Source: JAIBAI01 sp044238875 (GTDB lineage Bacteria > Bacteroidota > Bacteroidia > M30B66). From it: 6,120 nucleotides of DNA. Under the pieces are notes generated by a model, which saw nothing but the letters and a program-made list of their open reading frames with translations, was not told the DNA's origin and ran no database searches. The stretch is from positions 1 through 6,120 of the forward strand of contig JBIICM010000151.1 in assembly GCA_044238875.1 (NCBI GenBank). Reading direction: 5' to 3'. A program made the translations under genes and the position numbers. The stretch's first letter is position 1; every line of letters begins with the position of its first letter. Below are positions 1 through 6,120 of this stretch, piece after piece.

Positions 1-320
1 ACCGGAAGGTATTGCAGGAAACCCTACGTCAGCGTGCTCATAAAGAAGAGAAAATCCGGAAAGATGCTGAAAGCATGGCGGAGAAGCTGGTGAAATCAGG
101 CATCGAAGTGGGTGCCAAGGTAGGCGAATCCGGTAAAATTTACGGATCTGTTAATGCCATTCAGCTGGCTGAAGCACTTCGTAAAAAAGGTTTTGAAGTT
201 GACAGGAAAAATATTTCACTGGATACAGAATCTATTAAGACCCTTGGAACCTATACAGCGCATATCAAGCTCTACAAGGATATCAAAGTTGATGTCGAAT
301 TTGATGTAGTGGCTGAATAA
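1..320 (+). CDS. rplI: 50S ribosomal protein L9, 5'-truncated by the window edge
   Basis: This is the C-terminal part of ribosomal protein L9, a large-subunit protein that binds 23S rRNA. The reading frame is open from position 3 to the TAA at 318-320 and gives 105 visible residues; L9 is usually about 148-150 aa, so roughly the first 45 residues (the N-terminal rRNA-binding domain) lie outside the window. The visible part starts in the long connecting helix, with the family motif QRAHKEEKI followed by KDAE. It continues into the C-terminal domain, with GKIYGSVNAIQLAEAL, then IKTLGTYTAHIKL, and ends in VVAE, a tail I recall from other Bacteroidota L9 proteins. The TTG at 12 is an internal leucine codon, not a start. 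In this phylum rplI usually closes an rpsF-rpsR-rplI operon; the terminator just downstream fits that, but the upstream genes are not visible. Identification is firm. Confidence 0.97.
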   Translation, partial: RKVLQETLRQRAHKEEKIRKDAESMAEKLVKSGIEVGAKVGESGKIYGSVNAIQLAEALRKKGFEVDRKNISLDTESIKTLGTYTAHIKLYKDIKVDVEFDVVAE

Positions 321-340
321 AACGGTAGTTTGTTGGTTTG

Positions 341-375
341 AAAAGGCTTGCCGATTGTGGCAGGCCTTTTTTTTT
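341..375 (+). terminator. Rho-independent terminator after rplI
   Basis: A 12-bp stem is formed by 341-352 (AAAAGGCTTGCC) and 359-370 (GGCAGGCCTTTT), with a single T-G wobble and a six-base loop (GATTGT, 353-358). Five further T residues follow directly (371-375), making an uninterrupted run of nine T. It begins 20 bp after the rplI stop codon, exactly where the ribosomal protein operon should end. It separates rplI from the next + strand gene, which therefore needs its own promoter. Confidence 0.93.
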
Positions 376-422
376 GCGCAAAAACAAACGATGGCTGAAA
401 CACGGAAATTTTTGTTATTGTT

Positions 423-3029
423 GTGTTGGGGAAAATACTTTTCAAGGTGCGTATCATAAAGTTCAATAACAAACTTTTGCTCCTTTGCCTTGCGGCATTG
501 GTTCATGTTCAATTAAGCCTTGCGCAGCCCACCCTTGTATGGGCCAGACAAACAGGCGGGAAGGATTATTCAAGCGCGCCTACCGACAAGGGAACGGGCA
601 TTGTGGTAGATATAAAAGGCAACAGCTATGTATGCGGAAACTTTTGGGGGAGTTCAGATTTTGATCCCGGTGCCGGTACTTTTTGGCTTACATCCGGAGG
701 AGTCAGCGATGTATTTGTGGCAAAATACAATACAGCAGGACAATTGGTTTGGGCTAAGCGAATGGGTGGTCAGAATTACAACGATGGCAGCGATATCGCC
801 ATTGACAAGAACGGTTTTATATACCTGACCGGTAGTTTTCAGGGGGTCAGTGATTTTAACCCCGGTATGGCCGGATTTAACCTTACCCCTTCCGGCTATA
901 AAAATGCCTTTGTGAGTAAACTCGACACCAACGGCAATATGATATGGGTGAAGCAACTGGGGGGCGTGCCCAGCTCAATGGATCAGATTCAGGGCAGTGC
1001 TGTGGCGGTTGATGATTCAGGAAACGTTTATTCTGCCGGCCTTTTCGGGTATAATACAGGCGGAGGGGTTGATCTTGATCCCGGCTCAGGAACATTCTAT
1101 CCCATCGGCAAGGGTGACTTTGATATTTACATCAGCAAGCTTGATAAAGATGGAAATTTTGTCTGGGGCCGGAATTTGGGAAGTTCAGGCCGTGAGTTTG
1201 TAAACAAAATTGCTGTTGATCAAAATGGTGATCTGTACCTAACCGGTTCCTTCAAAAATAAAATGGATTTTGACCCCGGTCCGGGTGAATTTTTCCTGCA
1301 GGGAAATCTCTTTGATACAGATGTATTTATCTGTAAATTAAGCAGACAGGGTAACCTAATGTGGGCAAAAAAACTGGGTGGTAACGGAACTGATGTGGGG
1401 CACGATATTCATGTTGATCTGGATGGTAATATCCTTACCACCGGTGAGTTTGCAGGCGCTGCAGATTTTGATCCGGGCGACAGTGTTTTTACCCTGACAG
1501 GTAGCAGTAAATCAGCTTTTGTAAATAAGTTATCAGGTAATGGCACATTTATTTGGGCCGCAGGTTTCAGGGGCGGATTAAGCGGTGGTTACGGCGTTTG
1601 TTCTGACCGGTTTAGAAACATTTATTTCACAGGAGATGTAAGCGTTACACCGGCCTCACCCTGCGATATGAATCCCGGTCCGGAAGACTTTCTTATTTCG
1701 AGGGCTTACAACTCGCCCGATATATTTATCTGTAAACTCGATTCATCAGGTAAATTTATTTCCGGCGGCACCATGGGAGGCCCCAACGGCATAGTAACCA
1801 ACAAAGGGTTTTCGATTGCTGCCGATTTCAATGAAAATATCCTGGTAACAGGAACCTATACCGGACAAACACCTGATTTTGATCCCAATCCTGACCCATT
1901 TGCGGTTTTTTACATGAAAACCAGTAATATGGATGATGAAGATATTTTCATCTGCAAATACGGAACCCCGCCCACCCGGAAAGCAGTATATCCCTCAGCA
2001 GCTTTCGAAGCAACATCCCGGCTGATCTGCGCCGGATCCTGTATTTCATTTACAGACAAAAGTGAAAATGCTGAGCAGTGGGACTGGAAATTTACAGGTG
2101 CATCCACAAGCATGAGCAGCCTGAAAAATCCTTCAAACATCTGTTACCTTGACACCGGTTTATTTGCCGTTTCGCTAAAGGTTGTAAATGCCGATGGCGC
2201 CGACTCCCTGCTGATTTCAGATTATATCAGGGTGATGCCTGCTGCAAAGGCAGGTGCACTCACTGCAAATAACGATAGCATTTGCTACGGCGCAAAGCTT
2301 GAAATAAATGTGAGCGGATCAGTCGGACAGCTGCAATGGCAAAGTTCTGCTGACGGTTCCGGTTTCAGCAACCTTAACCACAGTGAAAGTTTGCTAAAAA
2401 TTAATGCATTTGAAATTTCAACCGGATTCAGGGTGATTGCAAAGGAACAAACCTGTGCTGACACAAGTAACGTGCTACAAGTTAAGGCTTTGCCATTACC
2501 TGATACAGGCTTTACAGTGTCAGGCGGAAGCCACAACAAATCATTTGAGCCTGATTTTGATAACGTTAGCGGATACACCTACTTATGGGACTTTGGTGAT
2601 AATACCGGCAGCGTTGAAAGAGGGCCTGTTCATCTTTATCGCTTTCCGGGCAATTACCGGGTTTGTTTGCAAACCACCTCTGCTGATGGTTGCACCGCAT
2701 CATCCTGTCAGGAGATCACCATTGGAAATATCACATCGACGGGTTACAAAATTTCTAAAGAAACATCAAGGTTTATTGCGCACCTGAACAAAGCTCAGGG
2801 CACCTTAACCCTCCAAAATACCGGAGCCGGCAACAAACAATCTTTACTCAGTCTTTTTGATCTTCAGGGCCGGCTGATCAAATCTGACCAACTCAATTTC
2901 ACCGAACAATCCTTTCACTATAAATTGCCCGAACTACCAGCCGGGATATATGTTATCGTCTTACAATCGAATGGATATTCAGAAAGTTTCCGCTTTGAAA
3001 AACCGGGTGTGGAATGGTTGCCCGATTGA
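423..3029 (+). CDS. Secreted seven-repeat beta-propeller / PKD protein with T9SS C-terminal sorting domain
   Basis: Predicted exported multidomain protein of 868 aa from GTG 423, or 860 aa from GTG 447; its ligand or enzymatic role is unknown. Numbering here is from GTG 423. Residues 9-34 look like a Sec signal peptide: basic start (R, K, K), hydrophobic core LLLLCLAALV, and SLA before Q35 as the likely cleavage site. The only Cys in the core is not in a lipobox. Residues about 37-514 hold seven SBBP-like propeller repeats. A PKD domain follows (about 525-606, with CAGSCISFTD and WDWKF), then an Ig-like segment (about 607-695), then a second PKD domain (about 697-769, with WDFGD at 722-726). 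The last ~90 residues resemble the type A T9SS sorting domain (LFDLQGRLIKS, then LPAGIYVIVL near 838-846). No ATG precedes the signal peptide in frame, so a GTG or TTG start is needed; GTG 447 gives the more typical signal peptide. The protein probably crosses the outer membrane by T9SS and is released or surface-anchored. It has no catalytic domain I recognise, so an adhesive or structural role is a guess. No clear promoter or ribosome binding site was found. Confidence 0.88.
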   Translation: MLGKILFKVRIIKFNNKLLLLCLAALVHVQLSLAQPTLVWARQTGGKDYSSAPTDKGTGIVVDIKGNSYVCGNFWGSSDFDPGAGTFWLTSGGVSDVFVAKYNTAGQLVWAKRMGGQNYNDGSDIAIDKNGFIYLTGSFQGVSDFNPGMAGFNLTPSGYKNAFVSKLDTNGNMIWVKQLGGVPSSMDQIQGSAVAVDDSGNVYSAGLFGYNTGGGVDLDPGSGTFYPIGKGDFDIYISKLDKDGNFVWGRNLGSSGREFVNKIAVDQNGDLYLTGSFKNKMDFDPGPGEFFLQGNLFDTDVFICKLSRQGNLMWAKKLGGNGTDVGHDIHVDLDGNILTTGEFAGAADFDPGDSVFTLTGSSKSAFVNKLSGNGTFIWAAGFRGGLSGGYGVCSDRFRNIYFTGDVSVTPASPCDMNPGPEDFLISRAYNSPDIFICKLDSSGKFISGGTMGGPNGIVTNKGFSIAADFNENILVTGTYTGQTPDFDPNPDPFAVFYMKTSNMDDEDIFICKYGTPPTRKAVYPSAAFEATSRLICAGSCISFTDKSENAEQWDWKFTGASTSMSSLKNPSNICYLDTGLFAVSLKVVNADGADSLLISDYIRVMPAAKAGALTANNDSICYGAKLEINVSGSVGQLQWQSSADGSGFSNLNHSESLLKINAFEISTGFRVIAKEQTCADTSNVLQVKALPLPDTGFTVSGGSHNKSFEPDFDNVSGYTYLWDFGDNTGSVERGPVHLYRFPGNYRVCLQTTSADGCTASSCQEITIGNITSTGYKISKETSRFIAHLNKAQGTLTLQNTGAGNKQSLLSLFDLQGRLIKSDQLNFTEQSFHYKLPELPAGIYVIVLQSNGYSESFRFEKPGVEWLPD
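531..1964 (+). repeat. Seven tandem SBBP-like repeats within the secreted protein (protein-level repeat)
   Basis: The repeat unit is about 65-73 residues. Each copy carries a D-[FLM]-[DN]-P-[GN] motif, beginning at residues 79, 144, 217, 282, 348, 415 and 485 (numbering from GTG 423). In most copies this is followed by a block of the form D-[VI]-F-[VI]-x-K-L-D-x-x-G-N-x-x-W-x-x-x-x-G-G and an acidic turn such as DKNG, DDSG, DQNG or DLDG. The count of seven matches a complete seven-bladed beta-propeller. Copies 6 (CDMNPG) and 7 (PDFDPN) are the most diverged. The Asp-rich turns could bind calcium, but that is inference. The copies are similar in protein but not near-identical in DNA, so this is an old duplication rather than a recent expansion. 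Confidence 0.8.
2998..3027 (-). terminator. Possible weak terminator of the tdk/murF-alr operon, inside the convergent gene
   Basis: Read on the - strand, AATCGGG (3027-3021) can pair with CCCGGTT (3007-3001) in a 7-bp stem with one T-G wobble and a 13-base loop. Including the last two stem bases, the - strand then reads five T (3002-2998) before a C. On the + strand the wobble becomes a C-A mismatch, so the hairpin favours - strand RNA. It lies 27-56 nt past the murF-alr stop, a normal terminator distance, but the stem is short and the loop long. It overlaps the last codons of the secreted-protein gene. This is a tentative call. Confidence 0.3.
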
Positions 3030-3053
3030 TTTCACAATGAGGAGAGGTTGGAA

Positions 3054-5522
3054 TTATTCCTGAAAGTAGATCCGCTTTACCCTTGCCGAAATACCGGTTA
3101 ATACCTCATACGGAATGGTATCGAGCTTTGCCGAAAATGCCCTGATATGCTCAGGGGTATTGAAGACGATGGCCGTATCACCTTCGCGTGCTTCCCTGAT
3201 ATTGGTAACATCCACCATGCACAAATCCATACAAACGTTTCCAATGGTTGGTGCTTTTTGTCCGTGAATGTAAACACTCCCATTGCCGGCACCAAGCTTT
3301 CGCGGAAAACCATCGGCATAACCTATGGCAATGGTGGCTATTCGCTGGTCGGAAGTGACTTTTCCCAACCGCCCGTAACCGATAGTTTCACCGGCCTGCA
3401 GTTCCCTGATCTGGCTGATGGTTGTTTTCAGACTGCTTACATGTGAAAGCTTTTCCTGTTCAGCAGCGCTGCCTATTCCGTAAAGCCCAATACCCAATCT
3501 GATCATATCAAATATTCCGTCGGGATGCCTTGAAATACCGGCCGAATTGAGTATGTGCCTCAGGAATGATTTTCCGAAATGAGCCTCAAGCTGGTGGGTC
3601 CATTTGGTAAAACGCTCAATCTGAAGTCGTGTAAAATCATCATGGGCGGGATTTTCACTGGCAGCAAGGTGAGAGAATACAGAAACAACTTCAATCAATT
3701 CGGTTTTTTCAAGGGTACTGATTAATTGAGGAATTTCATCTCCGGTAAAGCCAAGGCGGTGCATGCCCGTATCAAGTTTGAGGTGTATTTTCACCGGGTA
3801 ACCCTCGTAACCATTACTGGCCCGCACAATTTCGCTCAGCTGATGAAGCATCCTGAAACTGTAAACTTCAGGCTCCAGCCCATAATTTATTAACTCCTGA
3901 AGGCTATCCAGTTCAGGATTCATAACCATTACCGGCAATGTAATCCCTGATTTGCGCAAGTCAATCCCCTCGTCGGCATAGGCTACAGCGAGGTAATCAA
4001 CGCCATTGCTTTGTAAGGTGCTGGCCACCTCAGCACTGCCGCTGCCATAAGAAAAAGCTTTCACCATCGCCATTGTTTTGATCCCTGCCGGAATCAGCGA
4101 GCGGTAAAAATTAAGGTTCGCAACCATGGCACTGAGGTTAACTTCCAGAACAGTTTCATGAAATTTTTCCTGCAAGGCTGCAAAAAGTCTTTCGAAACCG
4201 AACTGCCGGGCTCCTTTCACAAGAATACATTCATGGTTGAAGCTGAGGGCCGGTATTTGCCGGATAAGGTCTTCGGTGCGACTGAAAAACAACATTTCTC
4301 CCCTGAAAAATTGTTCGCAGGTTCTGATGTCTGTCCCAATACCTATCAGTCTGCTGATGTGTTTATTGTTGAGCAGTTCTGAAAGCTTTCGGTAAAACTG
4401 ATCGGGCGCTTCACCGGTTTCCATGAAATCAGAAAGGATAACTGTACGTTTCTGATGTTGCAACTGCTGCAACATATAGTCAATGGCTATTTTTAGTGAT
4501 TCCTGATCAGCGCTGTAGGCGTCATTGATGATGGTGCTCTGCTGCCTTCCTTTTCTCAATTCAAGCCGCATCTCAACTGGATGCAGGTTCAGCACGTATG
4601 CTTTTACAAGTTCTGGCGGCACGCCCTGATCAACCGAAAAAACCACCGCATGCATTGCATTTTCTACAGAGGCCTGATCAGTAAACGGAAGGATCAGATC
4701 AACCGAAAAGGAGGGGCCTTTCAAGGATACATTCGTTGTTTTTTCCTCTTTTTCGATTTTCAGTATCTGATAATCAGCCTCGCCTGTTTTACCCCAACTG
4801 ACCGTATTGATGCCCTGCCTTTTGATTTCCAGGTGAACCGCTTCATGGTCTCTGCAGTAATACAGTTTGCTTACATCTTTAAACAAGCGGAGTTTTTCAC
4901 TGAGGATGGCCTGTGCGTTTCCGAAATTTTCAAGATGCGCTGAGCCAAGATTGGTAATCAGACCCATATCCGGGCGGATCACGTTCCAGAGGTTGTCCAT
5001 TTCACCCGGCATTGAAATGCCGGCTTCGATGATTGCCAGATCATGCAGCTCTGACAATAACCAAACTGAAAGGGGTGCCCCAATCTGCGAGTTGAAACTT
5101 TTCGGACTTCTTACAATGTGCCTGTGCCGGCGCATCAGCTCATAGATCCACTCCTTTACAATGGTTTTCCCATTGCTGCCGGTGATGCCTAAAACAGGAT
5201 AATTGAAAAGCCGGCGGTGAGCGGACGCTATTTTTTGCATGGCCTTCAGCGTATCGGGCACCAGTATAAAATTGGCGGCCATCAGGGATGCCTGCTCAGG
5301 CAAAACTGAAACCATAAAGTTTTTTACCCCTTGCTTTAACAGCTTATTGATGTAACGATGCCCATCGTTTCGTTCGCTCCTGAGGGCGATGAATAAACTT
5401 TGGGTCGGACGGTAAACGCGCCTGCTGTCGAACAATAACTCTGCAATTTCAGCCCCGGGCGCATGCTGGAAGAGTTGTCCTCCGGCATACCTGCAAAGGT
5501 CTTCCATCCGGTAATGGCGCAT
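3054..5522 (-). CDS. murF-alr: Bifunctional MurF-like ligase / alanine racemase fusion
   Basis: This 822-aa cytoplasmic protein joins two peptidoglycan-precursor enzymes. Residues 1 to about 450 are MurF-like (ATP-dependent addition of D-Ala-D-Ala to UDP-MurNAc-tripeptide). They show the ATP loop GITGSNGKT (112-120, K119), E166 in IIEAGISMPGEM, H196 in SAHLENFG, K210 in SEKLRLF as the likely carbamylated lysine, DAYSADQESL (334-343) and VKGARQF (435-441). Residues about 455-822 are a PLP-dependent alanine racemase (L-Ala to D-Ala). They show the PLP lysine K488 in MVKAFSYGSG, KLDTGMHRLG (582-591, R589), H618, N659-S660, R675 in IRLGIGLYG, the likely catalytic tyrosine Y716 in GETIGYG, and IGNVCMD (M765). 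All expected racemase residues are present. Several MurF positions differ from stand-alone MurF: EAGIS where E-x-G-x-N is usual, and DAYSAD where D-x-YNAN is usual. Such fusions are known in Bacteroidota, often beside a separate murF, so racemase activity is the safer prediction. The ATG shares one base with the tdk stop; Met6 is an alternative start. Stop TAA is at 3056-3054. Confidence 0.95.
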   Translation of the reverse strand: MRHYRMEDLCRYAGGQLFQHAPGAEIAELLFDSRRVYRPTQSLFIALRSERNDGHRYINKLLKQGVKNFMVSVLPEQASLMAANFILVPDTLKAMQKIASAHRRLFNYPVLGITGSNGKTIVKEWIYELMRRHRHIVRSPKSFNSQIGAPLSVWLLSELHDLAIIEAGISMPGEMDNLWNVIRPDMGLITNLGSAHLENFGNAQAILSEKLRLFKDVSKLYYCRDHEAVHLEIKRQGINTVSWGKTGEADYQILKIEKEEKTTNVSLKGPSFSVDLILPFTDQASVENAMHAVVFSVDQGVPPELVKAYVLNLHPVEMRLELRKGRQQSTIINDAYSADQESLKIAIDYMLQQLQHQKRTVILSDFMETGEAPDQFYRKLSELLNNKHISRLIGIGTDIRTCEQFFRGEMLFFSRTEDLIRQIPALSFNHECILVKGARQFGFERLFAALQEKFHETVLEVNLSAMVANLNFYRSLIPAGIKTMAMVKAFSYGSGSAEVASTLQSNGVDYLAVAYADEGIDLRKSGITLPVMVMNPELDSLQELINYGLEPEVYSFRMLHQLSEIVRASNGYEGYPVKIHLKLDTGMHRLGFTGDEIPQLISTLEKTELIEVVSVFSHLAASENPAHDDFTRLQIERFTKWTHQLEAHFGKSFLRHILNSAGISRHPDGIFDMIRLGIGLYGIGSAAEQEKLSHVSSLKTTISQIRELQAGETIGYGRLGKVTSDQRIATIAIGYADGFPRKLGAGNGSVYIHGQKAPTIGNVCMDLCMVDVTNIREAREGDTAIVFNTPEHIRAFSAKLDTIPYEVLTGISARVKRIYFQE

Positions 5523-6120
5523 CAGTTTCGGCTTAGGTTATTGTAGGGTCCGGCATTTCTCTCATAGAAGCAATCACGGCAGAGAGGCTGATAAGACTCT
5601 GTTTCGCCCAATAAAACGATGGCATCATTGCTCGCATCCATTCTGTGTGAATGATTGGCGAGATTACCGCAAATTACACAGATCGCATGCACCTTTGTAA
5701 CGTATTCGGCTGTGGCCATCAGTGCCGGTAGCGGACCAAAGGGCTGCCCCCTGTAATCCATATCCAGTCCGGCAGCGATTACCCTTACACCCTGATTGGC
5801 CAGCGTATTGCAAACATTCACAAGTTCCATATCAAAAAATTGAGCTTCGTCAATTCCAATAACATCAACAGATGTGGAGAGAATCAATATCTGCTGCGAC
5901 GACTCAACCGGTGTGGAACGAATCGAATTGGCATCATGCGAAACAACCTCTTCCTCATGGTAGCGTTTATCAATGGCCGGCTTGTAGATTTCCACTTTTT
6001 GACGCGCAAACTGGGCTCTTTTCAGCCTTCTGATAAGCTCTTCGGTCTTGCCTGAGAACATTGATCCGCATACAACCTCAATCCAGCCGCGCCGTTTATT
6101 GGGGTGAATAGTGTTTTCAA
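5522..6120 (-). CDS. tdk: Thymidine kinase (type II), N-terminus beyond the window edge
   Basis: Thymidine kinase phosphorylates thymidine to dTMP with ATP in the pyrimidine salvage pathway, in the cytoplasm. The visible frame runs from the right edge to TGA at 5524-5522 and gives about 198 residues; the family is about 190-205 aa, so only a few N-terminal residues are missing. Motifs on the - strand are the Walker A loop GSMFSGKT (6067-6044), the Walker B/catalytic motif DEAQFF (5851-5834, with the expected catalytic Glu), and four zinc-site cysteines as CVIC (5680-5669) and CRDC (5581-5570). LLGETESYQPLC matches the substrate-binding lasso. The ATG at 6061 is Met inside the Walker A loop, and conserved RRGWIEVVCGS lies upstream of it, so it cannot be the start. 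The next gene, murF-alr, overlaps the stop by one base, which indicates an operon; its promoter must lie outside the window. Identification is firm. Confidence 0.96.
   Translation of the reverse strand, partial: ENTIHPNKRRGWIEVVCGSMFSGKTEELIRRLKRAQFARQKVEIYKPAIDKRYHEEEVVSHDANSIRSTPVESSQQILILSTSVDVIGIDEAQFFDMELVNVCNTLANQGVRVIAAGLDMDYRGQPFGPLPALMATAEYVTKVHAICVICGNLANHSHRMDASNDAIVLLGETESYQPLCRDCFYERNAGPYNNLSRN

Noticed and set aside
411..443. Bacteroidota-type promoter candidate: TTTG at 411-414 and TACTTTTC at 436-443 (close to TAnnTTTG) with a 21-bp spacer
   Set aside because: Transcription would begin around 450, after both credible GTG starts, so it cannot serve this gene as annotated. One mismatch in a T-rich region is easily chance.
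391..459. A 22-codon ATG-started frame (begins MAETRKFLLLLC) overlapping the start of the secreted-protein gene
   Set aside because: It resembles a signal-peptide start but is in another frame, ends at 459 without joining the main frame, and no single obvious slip joins it cleanly to the existing signal peptide. Most likely chance in a T-rich stretch.
471..500. Lipoprotein signal with the Cys in LLLLCLAAL as the lipidated residue
   Set aside because: The residue before the Cys is Leu rather than Gly, Ala or Ser, and a better Sec cleavage site (SLA before Q) follows.
216..512. 98-codon open frame on the - strand across the rplI end and intergenic region
   Set aside because: It runs antisense through rplI and the terminator hairpin, has no recognisable domain, and its composition looks like a shadow frame. 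Other frames of 66-120 codons antisense to or overlapping the large genes were dismissed for the same reason.
3140..3156. Perfect 6-bp inverted repeat CCCTGA / TCAGGG with a five-base loop
   Set aside because: It lies within the alanine racemase coding sequence, no T run follows directly on either strand, and a stem of this size is expected by chance in several kilobases.
6059..6061. ATG as the start of thymidine kinase
   Set aside because: It encodes Met within the Walker A loop GSMFSGKT, and conserved thymidine kinase sequence continues upstream to the window edge.
1..6120. A defence, mobile or otherwise undescribed system
   Set aside because: All large frames belong to recognisable families in ordinary chromosomal order; there are no terminal repeats, transposase, integrase, attachment-site or direct-repeat signals.

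Overview
The window looks like an ordinary chromosomal segment of a Bacteroidota (Bacteroidetes) bacterium. Three things point there: a secreted multidomain protein ending in a type IX secretion (T9SS) C-terminal sorting domain, a fused MurF-alanine racemase of the kind known from this phylum, and a thymidine kinase and ribosomal protein L9 whose sequences read like Bacteroidota family members. None of the gene starts shows a clear Shine-Dalgarno sequence, which also fits the phylum. I cannot name a genus.

Layout from left to right: (1) the 3' two thirds of rplI (ribosomal protein L9, + strand), closed by a strong rho-independent terminator at 341-375. (2) A + strand gene of about 2.6 kb for a secreted protein: signal peptide, seven beta-propeller (SBBP-like) repeats, a PKD domain, an Ig-like segment, a second PKD domain and a T9SS sorting tail. 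(3) A 24-bp gap with convergent transcription. (4) On the - strand, a murF-alr fusion (822 aa). (5) On the - strand, upstream of it, tdk (thymidine kinase), which runs off the right edge. The tdk stop and the murF-alr ATG share one base, so the two are very probably co-transcribed and translationally coupled.

The genes form three functional units. rplI is the end of a translation operon. The propeller/PKD protein stands alone as a predicted exported or cell-surface protein of unknown substrate. The tdk/murF-alr pair joins nucleotide salvage to peptidoglycan precursor synthesis: the racemase makes D-alanine, and the MurF half, if active, adds D-Ala-D-Ala to the UDP-MurNAc tripeptide.

No tRNA, rRNA, CRISPR array, insertion sequence or phage gene was seen. 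No stretch over 300 bp lacks a gene. I found no convincing undescribed system. The points most worth a second look are the diverged MurF motifs in the fusion, the exact seven-repeat propeller with its unsettled non-ATG start, and a possible terminator of the - strand operon lying inside the 3' end of the convergent gene.
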